This document shows positions 10,975-21,826 of a stretch of DNA of 64,000 bases, piece by piece. The notes beneath the pieces were generated by a model. The model made no database searches, had not been told where the DNA came from, and worked only from the letters and a program-made list of their open reading frames with translations. The stretch comes from Ixodes scapularis (lineage: Eukaryota > Arthropoda > Arachnida > Ixodida > Ixodidae). Where the stretch lies: contig NW_024609857.1 in the NCBI RefSeq assembly GCF_016920785.2, positions 70,368,252 through 70,432,251 of the forward strand, written 5' to 3'. Each line of letters begins with the position of its first letter. The stretch's first letter is position 1. A program made the translations under genes and the position numbers.

Positions 10975-11130
10975 CAAACCATTACCGTGTTCCGCGTATC
11001 GCATTACCGGAGCCTTTGAAGCATGCTTTTAAGCGCGCGCCTCGCGGTCACGGTATGACACGGGCGCGCGCTTAAAAGCATGCTTCAAAGGTAATGCAAT
11101 ACGCAAAACATGGTAACAATTTGATAAAAG
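10975..11130. mobile_element. Fold-back MITE next to lipase exon 3
   Basis: The left arm CGCATTACC ... CCTTTGAAGCATGCTTTTAA and GCGCGCGC is mirrored by GCGCGCGCTTAAAAGCATGC and TTCAAAGGTAATGCAATACG around a loop of about 20 bp. The outer parts (TTACCGTGTTCCGCGTAT and its diverged mirror) extend the arms to about 60-70 bp. It lies 40 bp upstream of the exon 3 acceptor. Confidence 0.75.
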
Positions 11131-12081
11131 ACTCCATTATATAGGCTTCCCGCGTCAATATGAATAAGGTTATCTCGCCTCCTGCCAATCAAATAAACAA
11201 AACAATTGACCGGTGTATCGAATTTGCAATGCTGCCGAATTCTTGGAATGGCAAGAGAACGAGTGTAATTTTAGTTATTTTAACGGGCCTTTTTATTGCT
11301 GGTTTTTATGGATATACTTAGTTTTTATTCCAAGAAATAAATAAAGCGATCGCTTTCTCAGGGGAGTACGTCAAACCGATAGAGCCAAAATTGACTTGGC
11401 ACCTTTTGGTCAATTCAAAGCCACTATAGATTCAAATCATTTTCTACGTAAAGAAAAAAGACAAGCCGATTGCCTGTTCCGACTTTCGCATAAATGACGC
11501 AGGCGTTTATGAAGCGAAGAGTTTCACGCTTTCAGTCTACATTGAGCATAAAATATAAAAGTTTGGAAATCTACCATTATAGCTAGTGGATCTCCAAAGG
11601 TTGATAATCTCTCAGTATAACTGAATGGGCTTTTCTTTTCAAGGAGGGTCGTCACTTGCTTCTGGAAAGCTCATAAATTGTCGTAGAGGTTTTGGAGAGC
11701 GTCTTTTTCCACATATTTTTCTCATTTTTTTTAACATTTTGCATTAGCCTATATTTAATGAGTTTGTTTTGACATATTTGATACCTATAATTTATTTTTG
11801 TTACTCTGTTTTTACAGCCTGCACTTGCACCTTTTTACAAGCCGTGCTTTTTTTTCCTGCTTCAAGATTTTTTTAGGAGAACACACAAATATATATCTGT
11901 AACACGCCCGTTCAAAGCAGACTTTTTTTTATATAGCTGTAAGAGCACTGAGGTTTGATTAGCATCTGGGTATAATTTATCATACAGTGCTCCAGTGCAC
12001 TTACAATAATTGTGTTTTTCGCAGTGAAGCACTAAATAGACGCAACAGACAGGTGTTTACGGAGTTTTAAAGAGCGCTTAC

Positions 12082-12289
12082 CTATATTCTGTCTTTCGAA
12101 GTTCATAACAAAATCTGCCGATGAGCCGAAGAGGCCGTGCACGAGAAAGACGGGAACTTTGGCGGAAAAGTTATTGTGGAAGTCTTCATTTCGACCCCAT
12201 GGAATCCGCTGGATGCTGAGGATATAGCCGTCGGTGGTGATCACGTTGTACTCTTCGACAGGATATCCCTTGCTCCAGATTAGTTCCGA
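12082..12289 (-). CDS. Lipase exon 2: N-terminal domain and HGL oxyanion motif
   Basis: The acceptor is tttctag and the donor GTAAGC. The 208 nt read SELIWSKGYPVEEYNV, then TTDGYILSIQRIPWGR, then KVPVFLVHGLFGSSADFV. The pattern G-Y-P-x-E-E-Y, D-G-Y-I-L and H-G-L is characteristic of the acid lipase family. The exon ends after the first base of a codon, which the next exon completes as Ala. All conserved positions I can judge are intact. Confidence 0.9.
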
Positions 12290-12698
12290 CTAGAAAGATG
12301 ATTTCAAAAATCCAACAAGAGAGTAAATTAAAAAATATATAATCCTTGACGAGCTTGGAGTAACTGGAGCTGCATCGGAATGAGTAACTGCCAGTTAACG
12401 ACTTAAGTGTCAGTTTTCAATGTTTCTGTCTACAACAGACTAGGTTTTTCCTTATAGGCAGCGTAGCGCAATAAATATAGAAAAAATAAAAAAAAATTAA
12501 TGTGACAGTGCTAAAACGAAATTATGATTTACAGCATTTGTTTAGCTGAAACGTGCAGCTATGGTGAAAAAGAACTTCTTAAAATACGTTTATTCAGTCA
12601 CCATACATAATATGTAAATGAAATATATGACGGCAAATCAGAAAACGTTTGTCCAATTTACTGAAGATATAAATATAACAAGCAAATTCACTACTTAC

Positions 12699-12803
12699 AA
12701 CGTTCTTCGACACATCGGGATCAAATGAAAGAAGACTGCCTACGCCAGTAGATATTGCAGAAGCCAATAAAGTTAAGAGCACTTGTATTGTTTCACTTTT
12801 CAT
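12699..12803 (-). CDS. Lipase exon 1: start and signal peptide
   Basis: The Met at 12803-12801 is followed by a basic/polar start and the hydrophobic stretch IQVLLTLLASAISTGVGSLL, a clean signal peptide, and then FDPDVSKNV as in the mature N-terminus of acid lipases. An in-frame Met at 12854 would add 17 polar residues before the signal, so 12803 is preferred. The exon closes after GTT, followed by the strong donor GTAAGTAG (12698 downward), phase 0. Confidence 0.8.
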
Positions 12804-13309
12804 AATTGTAACACTTGTAGGGAGACAGTTCTTCCCGAGACACCTTCGCTCCAAGACTTCTCTATATTTCAGACTGCGGAGGAGACATGGGTCGGAATGT
12901 GTGGCATTGTCAGTGTTCGCATTTAATAGCTGCTTGCGAGATTAGAGCGTAGCCCTTGGTTTGTTGGAGTGGCGAACAGCCAATGAAAGCTGAGAGGAAT
13001 CAAAGTGGCCGCCTCTACTGGGGGGCTAAGCTCGCCTTCGGCGGGAATCTCTCCAATGCGACGTCACGGGAAAGGGGAGGAGCTTCTTTTGACTCCGCCC
13101 CGGCGAGTTTCCCACTCCTCCTCTTACATTTCCGACCCTCCCCCCTTTCCCCCGTCCCCCTTCCTCCCCGGGCGGCGGCGGGTTCCCCAGCGTAGCTGCG
13201 ATTTGTCCCTACGCTCCGCAGTGAATGGTTTAAGTTTATTAGATTGGGGGATCGGTGGCCCGCTAGGCTTGTGCACAGCAGCTTAGAGCACGTCGAGCGA
13301 AAGATCCGT
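12804..13309. other. Lipase 5' flank and GC-rich stretch, no gene seen
   Basis: It contains the putative lipase promoter (minus strand), with a TATA-like atttaata at 12921-12928. Then comes a CG-rich, C-tract-bearing stretch (about 13060-13200). The overlapping ORFs here lack family resemblance and look like chance. Confidence 0.4.
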
Positions 13310-13540
13310 TGCAGAACCCCCAGTGTCCTGGGTTGGTTCAATCTCCACCCCTACCCGTTTCAATGTTGATGAGCATCGTACCGGCGTGCGGTCGTGAATC
13401 ACTACTTCGGGATGAACGTTAAAGACCCCAGGCTAGCGGTTGTACCGCACGGGCTAAATTTCTCATCTACATGCTAAGCGAATCGTCGCCCGATGAGGCA
13501 GACCAAGTTTTAGGTTGTATCGAAATACACACAACCCAAT
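13310..13540 (+). repeat. SINE-like dispersed repeat, long copy
   Basis: Pattern: ggttcaatctccacccctacc (Pol III B-box-like), then GATGAGCATCGTACCGGCGT, ACGTTAAAGACCCCAGGCTA, GAGGCAGACCAAGTT, ending in ACACAACCCAATT. The same sequence recurs at 14005-14165, 33783-33962 (minus), 38870-39070 (minus) and 41307-41482. Five copies in one window, all non-coding, mark it as an interspersed family. Confidence 0.8.
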
Positions 13541-13745
13541 TATTTTATTTAAATCGTAAGTGACAAATAAGAATCGGTAACAGCACGGATTCTAATTATA
13601 CAAATATTGCTTCGATATGGGCTAGTTGATTACACATTTTGATGGTTTGCTGCACTGCGTAGATGCAAGAAAAACGCACTTGATAAAGATTTAAACTAAA
13701 GCAGAGAATAGACGAAAAACAATATACAGGAATGGCCCAGACTAA

Positions 13746-13930
13746 CCGCTCATTCACACTGGAAGCAGATCCGCGTTCGCGAAGCGGTTGCGAACGCGGT
13801 TGTATAAAGATTCAGTACAATTGCACGCGCACTTGATGTCATCGAGTGCGCGTGCAAGCACTGAATCTTGATGCAACCGCGTTCGCAACCGCTTTGCGAA
13901 CGCGGATCCGCTTCCAGTGTGAATGAGCGG
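13746..13930. mobile_element. 185-bp Harbinger-type MITE with TAA target duplication
   Basis: Nearly perfect long TIRs start CCGCTCATTCACACTGGAAG. The interior has mirrored blocks CCGCGTTCGC...GCGAACGCGG and GCACGCGCACT...AGTGCGCGTGC. TAA flanks both ends (13743-13745 and 13931-13933). The inverted paralogue at 14235-14380 shows a single TAA at the same point (gacTAAcaac), which proves the duplication. The three-base TWA duplication is typical of PIF/Harbinger. Confidence 0.9.
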
Positions 13931-14004
13931 TAACAACTGCTTAATTTCTTTTTCATCTTTCTCCCCTCACAAAAGGGTGCATGTGGAGCGAAAGCTCGCG
14001 CTGC

Positions 14005-14165
14005 AGAGCCCAGGATCGTGGATTCAATTTCCACCCCTGCCCGTATCGATCTGGATGAGCATCGTACCGGCGTGTGGTCCTGGATCACTACTGCGTGGTG
14101 CACGTTAAAGACCTCAGGCTAGCAGTCATACTGCACTGGCTAAATTGCTCATCTACAGTGGGTAA
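14005..14165 (+). repeat. SINE-like dispersed repeat, 3'-truncated copy
   Basis: It shares GATGAGCATCGTACCGGCGT, GTGCACGTTAAAGACC and CTGCACTGGCTAAATTGCTC with the 13310-13540 copy, but stops after CATCTACAG. Confidence 0.75.
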
Positions 14166-14323
14166 CAATGTCGCCATGTTCTGGCATGTTCTCCTGCTGT
14201 ATAAACAACTAACGACCAATTTGTTTGTCAAAAATACGGTGTGGAGGAAGAAAGATGAGAAAGAAATTACACAGTTGTTAGTCTACGCCATTCATGCACA
14301 TTGCTTTTCTTCTATCCTCTGTT

Positions 14324-14698
14324 TTAGTAAAATTTTATCAAGTGCGTTTTTCTTGCATCTACGCAGCGCAGCAAACCATCAAAATAATTGTAAAAGCTTG
14401 TAGGTAATGGTAAATGGCGTTCCTGGTTGCAGGTTGCCGTAAAAACACATTTGTTTCTAGGATTCACTTTGTAGAATGTGTTTGTATACGACGACGGTCC
14501 ATTCACGACGGAGACGACTGTCCATTCATGGCTCCATCGCCTCAAGCCCGGTTCGCCACGCAGTTCATCGCACAGCCAACTTACCACGTCTTTCGAGAGA
14601 CGATAGTGTTTTTGAAAATCAACGTCGTCCATGTCAAATACATTGGCGTGGCTTAAATACCTACGCTGACGGCGAAACACGAACAAAAACGCTGCCAT
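14324..14698 (-). pseudogene. PIF/Harbinger transposase N-terminal fragment
   Basis: A 124-codon frame starting MAAFLFVFRRQRRYLSHANV, then FDMDDVDFQKHYRLSKDVVS and WLCDELRGEPGLRR. The F-x-K-x-Y-R-L-S-K-D-x-V-x-W-L-C-D-E-L helix region is characteristic of arthropod Harbinger (HARBI1-like) nuclease proteins. After residue ~58 the frame loses resemblance, so the DDE nuclease is absent and the copy is inactive. The 47-bp inverted block at 14334-14380 overlaps its 3' end. Confidence 0.7.
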
Positions 14699-15199
14699 TT
14701 TGGAAGCTTATCCCTCATCCCGCGCCCAACTCGCCCGAACTCGCCTAGGTCGGAGCCGCAAAGCTTTTCCTATCCGCGGCGGCTTTTTCCACGTCATAAT
14801 TACGACACAGCATCTCGCCGCGAGTGCCGAGTATGCCACTCTCCTACCGCCTCAAACCCTCCATTCTGACGTCGCGATCTAGGGAGTGACGGCGCGTGTC
14901 GTCATGCACGGCGCCGACCAAACGCGGCGGGCGGCGAGTTTGGCGGAGAACTCACCTTGATCTCCTGCTCTCCCGCGAAGTTGTCTTCGCTTGACTGCCT
15001 TCACATGTTGCATCTTTACTGCGTTCAAAACAAGATAACGAGATCAGGAAGACTGTGTCCTTGGTAACCTGAAGTAGACATGATATGACAGAAACAAATA
15101 TAACAGTAGAGGAATTGAGTGCACTATACGTGCGGGTAAAGGTATGTTTATGAAGCGAGTTGCCCATACGTTATCTATGTGCTTCGCTTTTACCTTTGC
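14699..15199. other. GC-rich flank of the Harbinger relic, no gene seen
   Basis: Several CG-rich stretches precede the Harbinger start (plausibly its old 5' region). No TIR was recognised, and the overlapping ORFs have no family resemblance. Confidence 0.4.
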
Positions 15200-15675
15200 C
15201 ATAGCCTCCTCTATACGGAGAAAGCCTGGCGCGTCGCGAGAAAAGTCGGCCGCCGTAAATGGGAAAGGAGGGGCGGAGAAACGGGAGCGGAGAGAACCTT
15301 GCCTGCTAGCGCCACAAAAGAGCGAACGGCCAAACGCAGAAAAAATCTATTTTTTTTTTTCTCTTTTCTTGTCGCTATCGTGGGGAGGAGAAACTCAACG
15401 TCCACCCTTTCCCGTTTCTCCCTGCGCCCTTTCGAATCGCCGCGCCCGTTTCTCCCGGAGTACGAAAACGAAGGTGGCGAAAACACAAAAACAAGCGTGG
15501 TTCGGGGAGCGGCCGCTCATGACCCAAGCGCTCGCTGTCTAGGTCTGCCCTTTCTGCTCTGCGCTACCATATTGGTCACCGTTCGGCGCGCTCCTCCTCT
15601 CTTTTTTCCTGCGGCCGCGCGCCCTATGGATCCGTCGTCGATGTGCCAGGCTTTCTCCGTATAGAGGAGGCTATG
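15200..15675. mobile_element. 476-bp element with perfect 31-bp TIRs
   Basis: 15200-15230 (CATAGCCTCCTCTATACGGA through GCCTGGC) is the exact reverse complement of 15645-15675. The interior is GC- and purine/pyrimidine-rich with a T-run. It has overlapping ORFs on both strands but no recognisable protein. No clear target duplication was found. Perfect TIRs suggest recent activity or conversion. Confidence 0.85.
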
Positions 15676-17508
15676 CCTCTGCGTATGTCTTTGTATGAAG
15701 CCCTCACCGACAATCATATATTCCAAGCAAAGTCAGAAAGTAATAATGCCCTGACCGCATAAAGTCCTAAAAGACCGATCTCTGATGTTTTACTATTTGC
15801 AAACCGCGTGCGTTCCTTGCTCGGGGTCGTGGTTTCCTGGTTCCTTGTTGAGAGAAGCACGCCCTGGGAAGAGTTAAGGACAATCCCGCCCACCCTTATC
15901 ACGCTTGCATTTTCAGAACACACACATTATTTAGACCTACCTGACTGTAGACATGATAGTTTTGATCCTCAGCCCTCTGCGTTATTAAAGACTAGATTCC
16001 ATTTAGTTAAAAAAGCCAAGATAGAGTCAGAGCTTAGTCAATTGTTAACGCTATTTCGCTCTAGGGTTCTGTGCCCCGCGCGACGTTCCACTAAGTCTAT
16101 CAAGAAGGGGGGAGTGGGAGGGGGGAGGGGGCTGAACACCTCTTCTATTACACAAGAACTAAAAGGCTTGATAGCCTTATAAATCTCTCATGAAGCCTAA
16201 ACAAATGTTGTTAGGAAAAGATAAAAACAAAGCAGATCGTCTAAGTAGAGCATTCACATAATATTCAAGGAAGAAATTTATATCACCAATTTATAGACCG
16301 GCTAACCTAGTTCTACATACTTAATTGCAGCTTCTTAGATATACAATTTAGAATAAAACTGATGCTATCTTAAGCTCTCCAAGTGGAGGCGTGACGTCTC
16401 TTGCGCATTAAAGGTTAGGATAGGACGATATGTTGCGGTGTATTTATTTTCATCTCTCGAATGAAGAATATTGCTCACCATTAAGCTAACGTTCTTGTTC
16501 ATCCCTCATTTTGTTGTTGCACCGTTGAATAGTAATATTTTAGTTGATTTTAAGAAGCGCGTGAAACTATGTTTTCGACAAAAACCAAACAGCAAGAGCA
16601 CGCGGGCGTAGCGAAAGGACCACTTTTGGAGCTTCTCGAGGCTGCTGCTACGGGGCGTGTTGATTTCCCTGGTGTCGCGAATACTCGCCAACTAGAGTAT
16701 AACCAACACAGCAGGATTGTATTCATACCATTTAAATAAACAACGTTTCCAATGAACGCTTGCCAACAACTTTCTGAAGTGTGCAGACGAAATATAAGGG
16801 GCGCCCGTGCTCTCCGGCACCTCAAGCGGCAATTGTAGCTATGCACGCGCACGCTGTCCTTCATATTGGCGAATAAAAATCAAGATGATATGAATCGTGA
16901 TTTATTTCGTAATTTATCAGTTACTAGTTTTACTAAATTATTATATTCCAAGCTTTACAAAAATATACCAGAAGTTTTATTTCTATTCGAACAGGTTAAA
17001 GAAAATGTATTTATCAGGCTCGACTGACATTAGAATAGGGAATAATCGTCATGTTAAGTTGACTAACTAGCTAAACATTGTACGTTATTTAACTCTTTCA
17101 TTACTAGATTTGAGGGACAGGTAGGAATTGCAGTATTGAAGGAAAATGCAATTGAAGGCCACACCAATTTATAGATTTTCGAAAGCGTTAATGGTATCGC
17201 AGATATCAATCAACAAATAGGGTTTTTCGCATGTTTCAAAAATTACACGCAAAAAGGTGCCTCAAGCCAGCACAACCTAGACTCAAAGGGCTCACCGCTG
17301 TTCCTTTGGCGTCACACTATGGGCCTGGCCAGCCTGGCCGCCTTGCATCTCTATTTTTTACTCGTTCGGCAATGGCGGTCAAGTCAATTGCTTAGAGCGT
17401 TCTGTCGAATTCGTTTCTCAGTTTGAAGTGATTTCTGACAAAACCAGGGATGATTCGTCCGTAACATTTTGTGCTGTGATGTGGAAGAAATGTGCAAAAG
17501 CGTGGGCC
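15676..17508. other. Long stretch with no supported feature
   Basis: Only short unsupported ORFs, for example 124 codons from 15808. They carry no recognisable domain, and no splice or family evidence supports a gene. Confidence 0.4.
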
Positions 17509-17684
17509 CTATACTCCGTTTCACCTTATGTTGTACCGCAGAGAAGGCTAGAAGCGCGAGCTCATAGTGTGGAGAGCTGCTCTTAACGCCCGAGAGCTTG
17601 TGCCGCCGATATGTGCCCTAGAGTCAGGAGCTCGCGCTTGTAGCCTTTCCTGCGGTACACCATAAGTTGAAACAGAATATAGCT
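17509..17684. repeat. Inverted repeat with arms of about 55 bp
   Basis: ATACTCCGTTTCACCTTATG, TTGTACCGCA and GCGCGAGCTC (17511-17562) are mirrored by GAGCTCGCGCTTGTAGCC, TGCGGTACACCATAAGTTGA and AACAGAATAT (17628-17681), with a few mismatches. Probably a MITE. Confidence 0.7.
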
Positions 17685-17750
17685 ACCTGCACGGAAAAAA
17701 ATTTGAGACGGTAGGAAACTGTTTCGATGAGGCCCCGTTTTGTTCGAATT

Positions 17751-17786
17751 GCGGACGGTAATTTTTCTTGAGAAATTACCGTCCGC
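17751..17786. repeat. Hairpin, 14-bp arms
   Basis: GCGGACGGTAATTT (17751-17764) and its exact mirror AAATTACCGTCCGC (17773-17786). Confidence 0.8.
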
Positions 17787-17918
17787 AGCTACGCTAGTGC
17801 TTAGTTGTGTGTAATTTTTTTTTTTGCGACGGTATTTCTACATGTATTTTATGATTGACTAAACCATAACTGCTCTAAGGCTAGTGTTCGAATCTCGCTG
17901 AGGACGGGAGCTCACTAT

Positions 17919-20153
17919 TGGCGAATTCCACTGGGCGTTTTGGAGCGCGCCGGGATCAGTCGACCAGATCCGGATTGGAGCACAAGATCCGAACGGGGTC
18001 GCGCCGCCTACGAATCCCCAGTTGAACATGACCACTGCTCCGGGATCGGCGGATGCCTTCCCGTCATTCAACTACCCGGGAATCCCCTTTTCGCGGCCGC
18101 CGCGGTCGTTTCGAAGACGTTTTCGCTACGCGGCGCTAACACGTGTTCGACGCACGAGCGGCAGGAATGGCTCAGGCGCTTCTAGCAAAGATTGCCGGAA
18201 TGCCCGTAGCGCGGCAAACACCTTCTCTTCTCCTCCCTGGAAAACGAACCGGCTGTCGAGCCAAGGGGTAAGCAAGCGGCCATTACGAATTCTTCTGATA
18301 TCGAGACAATCTAGGAGCCCAGCCCGCGACGTGCTTCTTCTTCTTCTGAGGCGAGATGCCCCACGAGAAAAGAAGTCACGTGTGTGCGCCGAGGGCTGGC
18401 TCGGCTGGCTTCCGGTTAAATCTGCCGAAATCGTGGGAGCGACTTTTCTCGTGGCGAATTCCACGGGTCGTTTTGGAGCGCTCCGGGACCGACTTTTCCG
18501 GAGCGAGCCTATTTCACTGGGCATCGGGATCGAGACGAACGTGTTTCACTGGTCGTTTTGGATTACCTCCCGCTCCAGATCTCGATCTGGATCCGAGAAA
18601 AGTCGCTCCCCCGATTTTGGCGGATTCAACCGGAAGCCAGCCGGGTCAGCCCTCGGCGCACACACGTTACTTCCTTTCTCGCGGGCATCTCGCCTGATCT
18701 CGCCCCAGAAGAAGTGGTAATGGCCGCTTGCTTACCCCTTGGCTCGACAGCCGGTTCGTTTTCCAGGAAGGAGAAGAGAACAGAAGGGTTTTGCCACGCT
18801 ACGGGCATTCCGGCAATCTTTGCAAGACTCTCCTGAGCCATTCCTGCCGCTCGTGCGTCGAACACGTGTTAGCGCCGCGATTGCGAAAACGTTGAGGCTT
18901 GGAACTTGGAACCAGCCGCTACCAGACACCTGATTTGTTTCAAAAATACCCAGGACGTTTTGGGGCAATGAATCGATCACATAGCAGGCGGTAGACAAGT
19001 AGACAGCGTTGAAAAATAAATATTTATTCCGCCGATTGTTATGAAGGTCGATGGCGTACGTGTCGCAGTTTTGAAGCACTGTCAGTTCAGCTCAACACCA
19101 CGTTACAAAAGACGGTTTGGGGTACTGCCGGTGCTAACGCAATTTCACAGTAGAAATAGGAATTGCATGAAAGAACCGGAGAGAATCACTTCATACGGTG
19201 GCGTAAATGCCGAACATATATCAGCGATGTCAGTTTCCTCGGTTAGGGCTATCTGCTTTGTCAGCGAATGAAGAACATCTCGATAAAATAAAGAGCGGAA
19301 AATACACCCCGTGTCAAGTTTTCTAATTACAGCCACTGCTTGATGTCGTACCGTGGTAATTCCCGGCCCTTCGAACGCACTAGCACTTCGTAGAGTCCCA
19401 TTTCCAGCGATTCCGCGCCGCACACGAACGAAGGTAAACAATCAAGATGACGGAGTGTTCCCCGTGTTGTCCTCGCCGTCAGCGCGGTGTCAGCGTTGTC
19501 GGACAACAAATCGGGTAACACTGTTGCCGGGCGGCAGCAACATGTTGCCCGACTGTTGTTGTTGCCGCGATGTGACAGGGTGGCCGGCAACACGACTTCC
19601 CCGTGTTGCCGGATAGAGTTGTCCAACTGTCCCCTCAGTGTGACAGGGCCTTTACCAATTGGCTCGACAGCCGGTTCCTTTTCCAGGAAGGAGAAGAGAA
19701 GGTTTTGGGCCGCGCTACGGGCATTCCGGCAATCTTTGCTAGAAGCTCCTGAGCCATTCCTGCCGCTCGTGCGTCGAACACGTGTTAGCGCCGCGATGGC
19801 GAAAGCGTCTTCAAAACGACCGCGGCGGCCGCGGAAAGGGGATTCCCCGGCAGTTGAATGACATGAAGGCAAATGCCGATCCCAGAGCAGTGGTCATGTT
19901 CCACCGGGGGATCCATCGCCGGCGCGACCCCATTCGGATTGTGAGCTCCATTCCGGATCTGGTCAACTGATCCCGGCGCGCTCCAAAACACCCAGTGGAA
20001 TTCGCCATCGGATCCAGATCGAGATCTGGAGCGGGAGCTAATCCAAAACGACCAGTGAAACATGTCGGTCTCAATCCCGATCGCCCAGTGAAATAGGCTC
20101 GCTCCAGAAAAGTCGACCCCGGCGCGCTCCAAAACGACCAGTGGAATTCGCCA
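17919..20153. mobile_element. Composite fold-back element of about 2.2 kb, TIR TGGCGAATTCCACTGG
   Basis: The left end TGGCGAATTCCACTGGGCGT and the mirrored right end ACGACCAGTGGAATTCGCCA are the same TIR, and a further internal copy lies at 18453. The module of about 340 bp at 17919-18262 is inverted at 19654-20007. Its inner part appears a third time at 18715-18890, making a palindrome centred near 18490. A non-palindromic filler lies at 18900-19650. No transposase was seen. Confidence 0.75.
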
Positions 20154-20646
20154 TAAGGGAAAGACGACGACGAACCCCCTCGAAACACGCAACGATTTGG
20201 ACGTTCTAAGCTTCGTGCATAAATTAACTACCTTGTATCTCTGAGGCCTACGTATTAGATGAATATGACGACGTATTTGACGACGGACAAACCGTGTGGG
20301 CGAGCAGGCTAGAGCTTACCCAGCGGCTCGGATTGGTCGAGTCGAGATGACGGGAAAGCCAGAAATATCGGCTGTCGACAGGCAATGTGAAGAGGAGGTC
20401 TTAACGAGGTCTTTGTAATTCTAGGTGGTCACACCGTGCCCAAAATGACGGTTGAAAGAGAGTCGTTGTCGTTCAGGTAAAGTTGTCACGTGTCGTCGCC
20501 GTACCTACCAAAGACACGCTGCTGTCAACGTAACGACAGGATTGAAACATTGACATCACTCTTCCAGGCAGCATTGGTGGCAGGAGTTTCGATGCTGTTT
20601 CAGCGCAATTTTTTAATGGGGCGAAAGAAACGCGAAAGTGGATTGC
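20154..20646. other. No supported feature
   Basis: Single-copy looking sequence between the composite fold-back and the giant palindrome. No ORF, RNA or repeat is recognised. Confidence 0.4.
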
Positions 20647-20868
20647 TTAAAGGGGGACCAGCAGAAATATTCTCCCGCCTGGCGGAAAGTCCTCCTCGCC
20701 CTCTTTCTTTCTTGTATTGTAGCACGGCGAGGCGAGGGGAAAGGTCCCCTTTTCCGCCGGCTTCTTCTGAGAGGATGAGCCGAGAAAATCCCCTTTCTGA
20801 GCGACGGGCGATGGGTGCGGCAGCAGCGACCTCGTGACGTACGGGTATCTTCAGCTCCTATCGCGTAA

Positions 20869-21395
20869 AGCGCGATCCAAACCAACGCTTCTTTTTGCGC
20901 CTGTAGGTCGTGCGGCTGCGGATGTGACGTATTTTCGTGACGTCGCGCCGCTTCTTCGCTCCTTCCGGGCGCGCACAAGAAAGTTGGATAATTTCAACTT
21001 CTTCTCAACGCGCACAAAAACGCGCGGTGACGTACAGGGCGCTCCTGTGTCCCGGCCAATCGGTGGAGGGCAAGCTAGTTCCGGCTCCGCGTTTCTCGCT
21101 GTCTGGCTGCCTTCTCCTCCCCCCCTTTTATTCTCTTCCAACATGACAACGCGATCTCTCTCTCTCTCTTTTTCTCGCCGTCTGGCCGGCCAGTCTGTCG
21201 CAGTTGCACTTTGCTTGTGCGCTCGTGCCTGCGTGCGCGCGTGCGCGCTCTCCCGAAGTTTCGCCCCTCCAAACCAAAGCGCACGGTTCTGACTCAGAAA
21301 GCGCGCCCGGAAACAGCAAAAACGCCACGAAATGCGTCACATCCGCAGCCGCACGACCTACAGGCGCAAAAAGAAGCGTTGGTTTGGATCGCGCT
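20869..21395. mobile_element. 527-bp Harbinger-type MITE with TAA target duplication
   Basis: TIRs of about 60 bp start AGCGCGATCCAAACCAACGC and run through AAGAAGCG/CTTCTTTTTGCGCCTGTAGG. TAA is present at 20866-20868 and 21396-21398. The mirrored paralogue near 24960 reads atcgcgTAAtctg (reverse complement) with a single TAA and no insert, so the insertion and its 3-bp duplication are directly demonstrated. Confidence 0.92.
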
Positions 21396-21826
21396 TAATC
21401 TGGCCTATTTTTTGGCTCTCGCCAAGCCTAGCCCCTTGGGTGTAGGGTGCCTACTCGGGTGTAGGTTTTACGTAGCTGCAAGGCTGCGCCCTCGCAGTCA
21501 CCGAATTTGAGCTGTCGAAGTTCTTTGGTTTAGCCCGTGGCAAGGTAAACGCACAGTTGGGAGCTGCGATGCATCCCCGCACCCATTGAAGGAACGTTTC
21601 GTAGATATTCTCGGTTGATCAAGGAGCTCAACACACATGCGCGAGATGTGGTGACTTGAAGATGTAAGCATGACTTACATCTTCACAAAACATTCCATCT
21701 TCAAAAGAAAAAAAAACGGCTTATCACGCTCAAACCTGCCTCAAATTGGGATCGATAGGAAAAAAAACGATGTACCAGGTGCGGGCATCTTGTAGTAGGT
21801 CTCTGTTTTCTAGCAGCGAGCACAAA

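Larger units (their letters stand above)
2078..12803 (-). pseudogene. Acid lipase-like gene (gastric/lysosomal lipase family), seven exons, in-frame stop, 3' end missing
   Basis: Alpha/beta-hydrolase lipase of the lysosomal acid/gastric lipase family. Members hydrolyse neutral lipids and are secreted or lysosomal. Seven exons (12803-12699, 12289-12082, 10932-10821, 7843-7693, 6790-6698, 5754-5599, 2149-2078) join in phases 0,1,2,0,0,0 and encode about 299 residues, against roughly 390-420 for the family. Visible family marks in order: a signal peptide, TTDGYILSIQRIPWGR, FLVHGLFGSS (oxyanion region), ILADAGFDVWLGNYRGN, the nucleophile elbow GWSQG, and HTPSGTSVDN. The acid and histidine of the triad are not covered. 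Exon 3 has TAA at 10831-10829 where relatives have Trp (the Phe-Trp of a conserved FWxFS-like stretch). No alternative donor of the right phase avoids it. A TATA-like atttaata lies at 12921-12928 upstream. I call it a likely pseudogene or a null allele; a sequencing error is the alternative. Confidence 0.75.
13641..14380. repeat. Inverted duplication of Harbinger-type sequence
   Basis: 13641-13745 plus 13934-13975 match the reverse complement of 14235-14380. The block GATGGTTTGCTGC[A/G]CTGCGTAGATG continues through AAAAACGCACTTGATAAA with one mismatch in 47 bp and then diverges. The left copy is interrupted by the MITE 13746-13930. The right copy carries the uninterrupted site. Confidence 0.8.

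Noticed and set aside
15808..16182. 124-codon ORF with a glycine-rich end
   Set aside because: No domain, codon pattern or splice evidence; the Gly stretch comes from a G-rich tract.
18022..18720. 232-codon ORF in the composite fold-back
   Set aside because: Lies entirely in palindromic modules with open frames on both strands and no domain. Explained by high GC.
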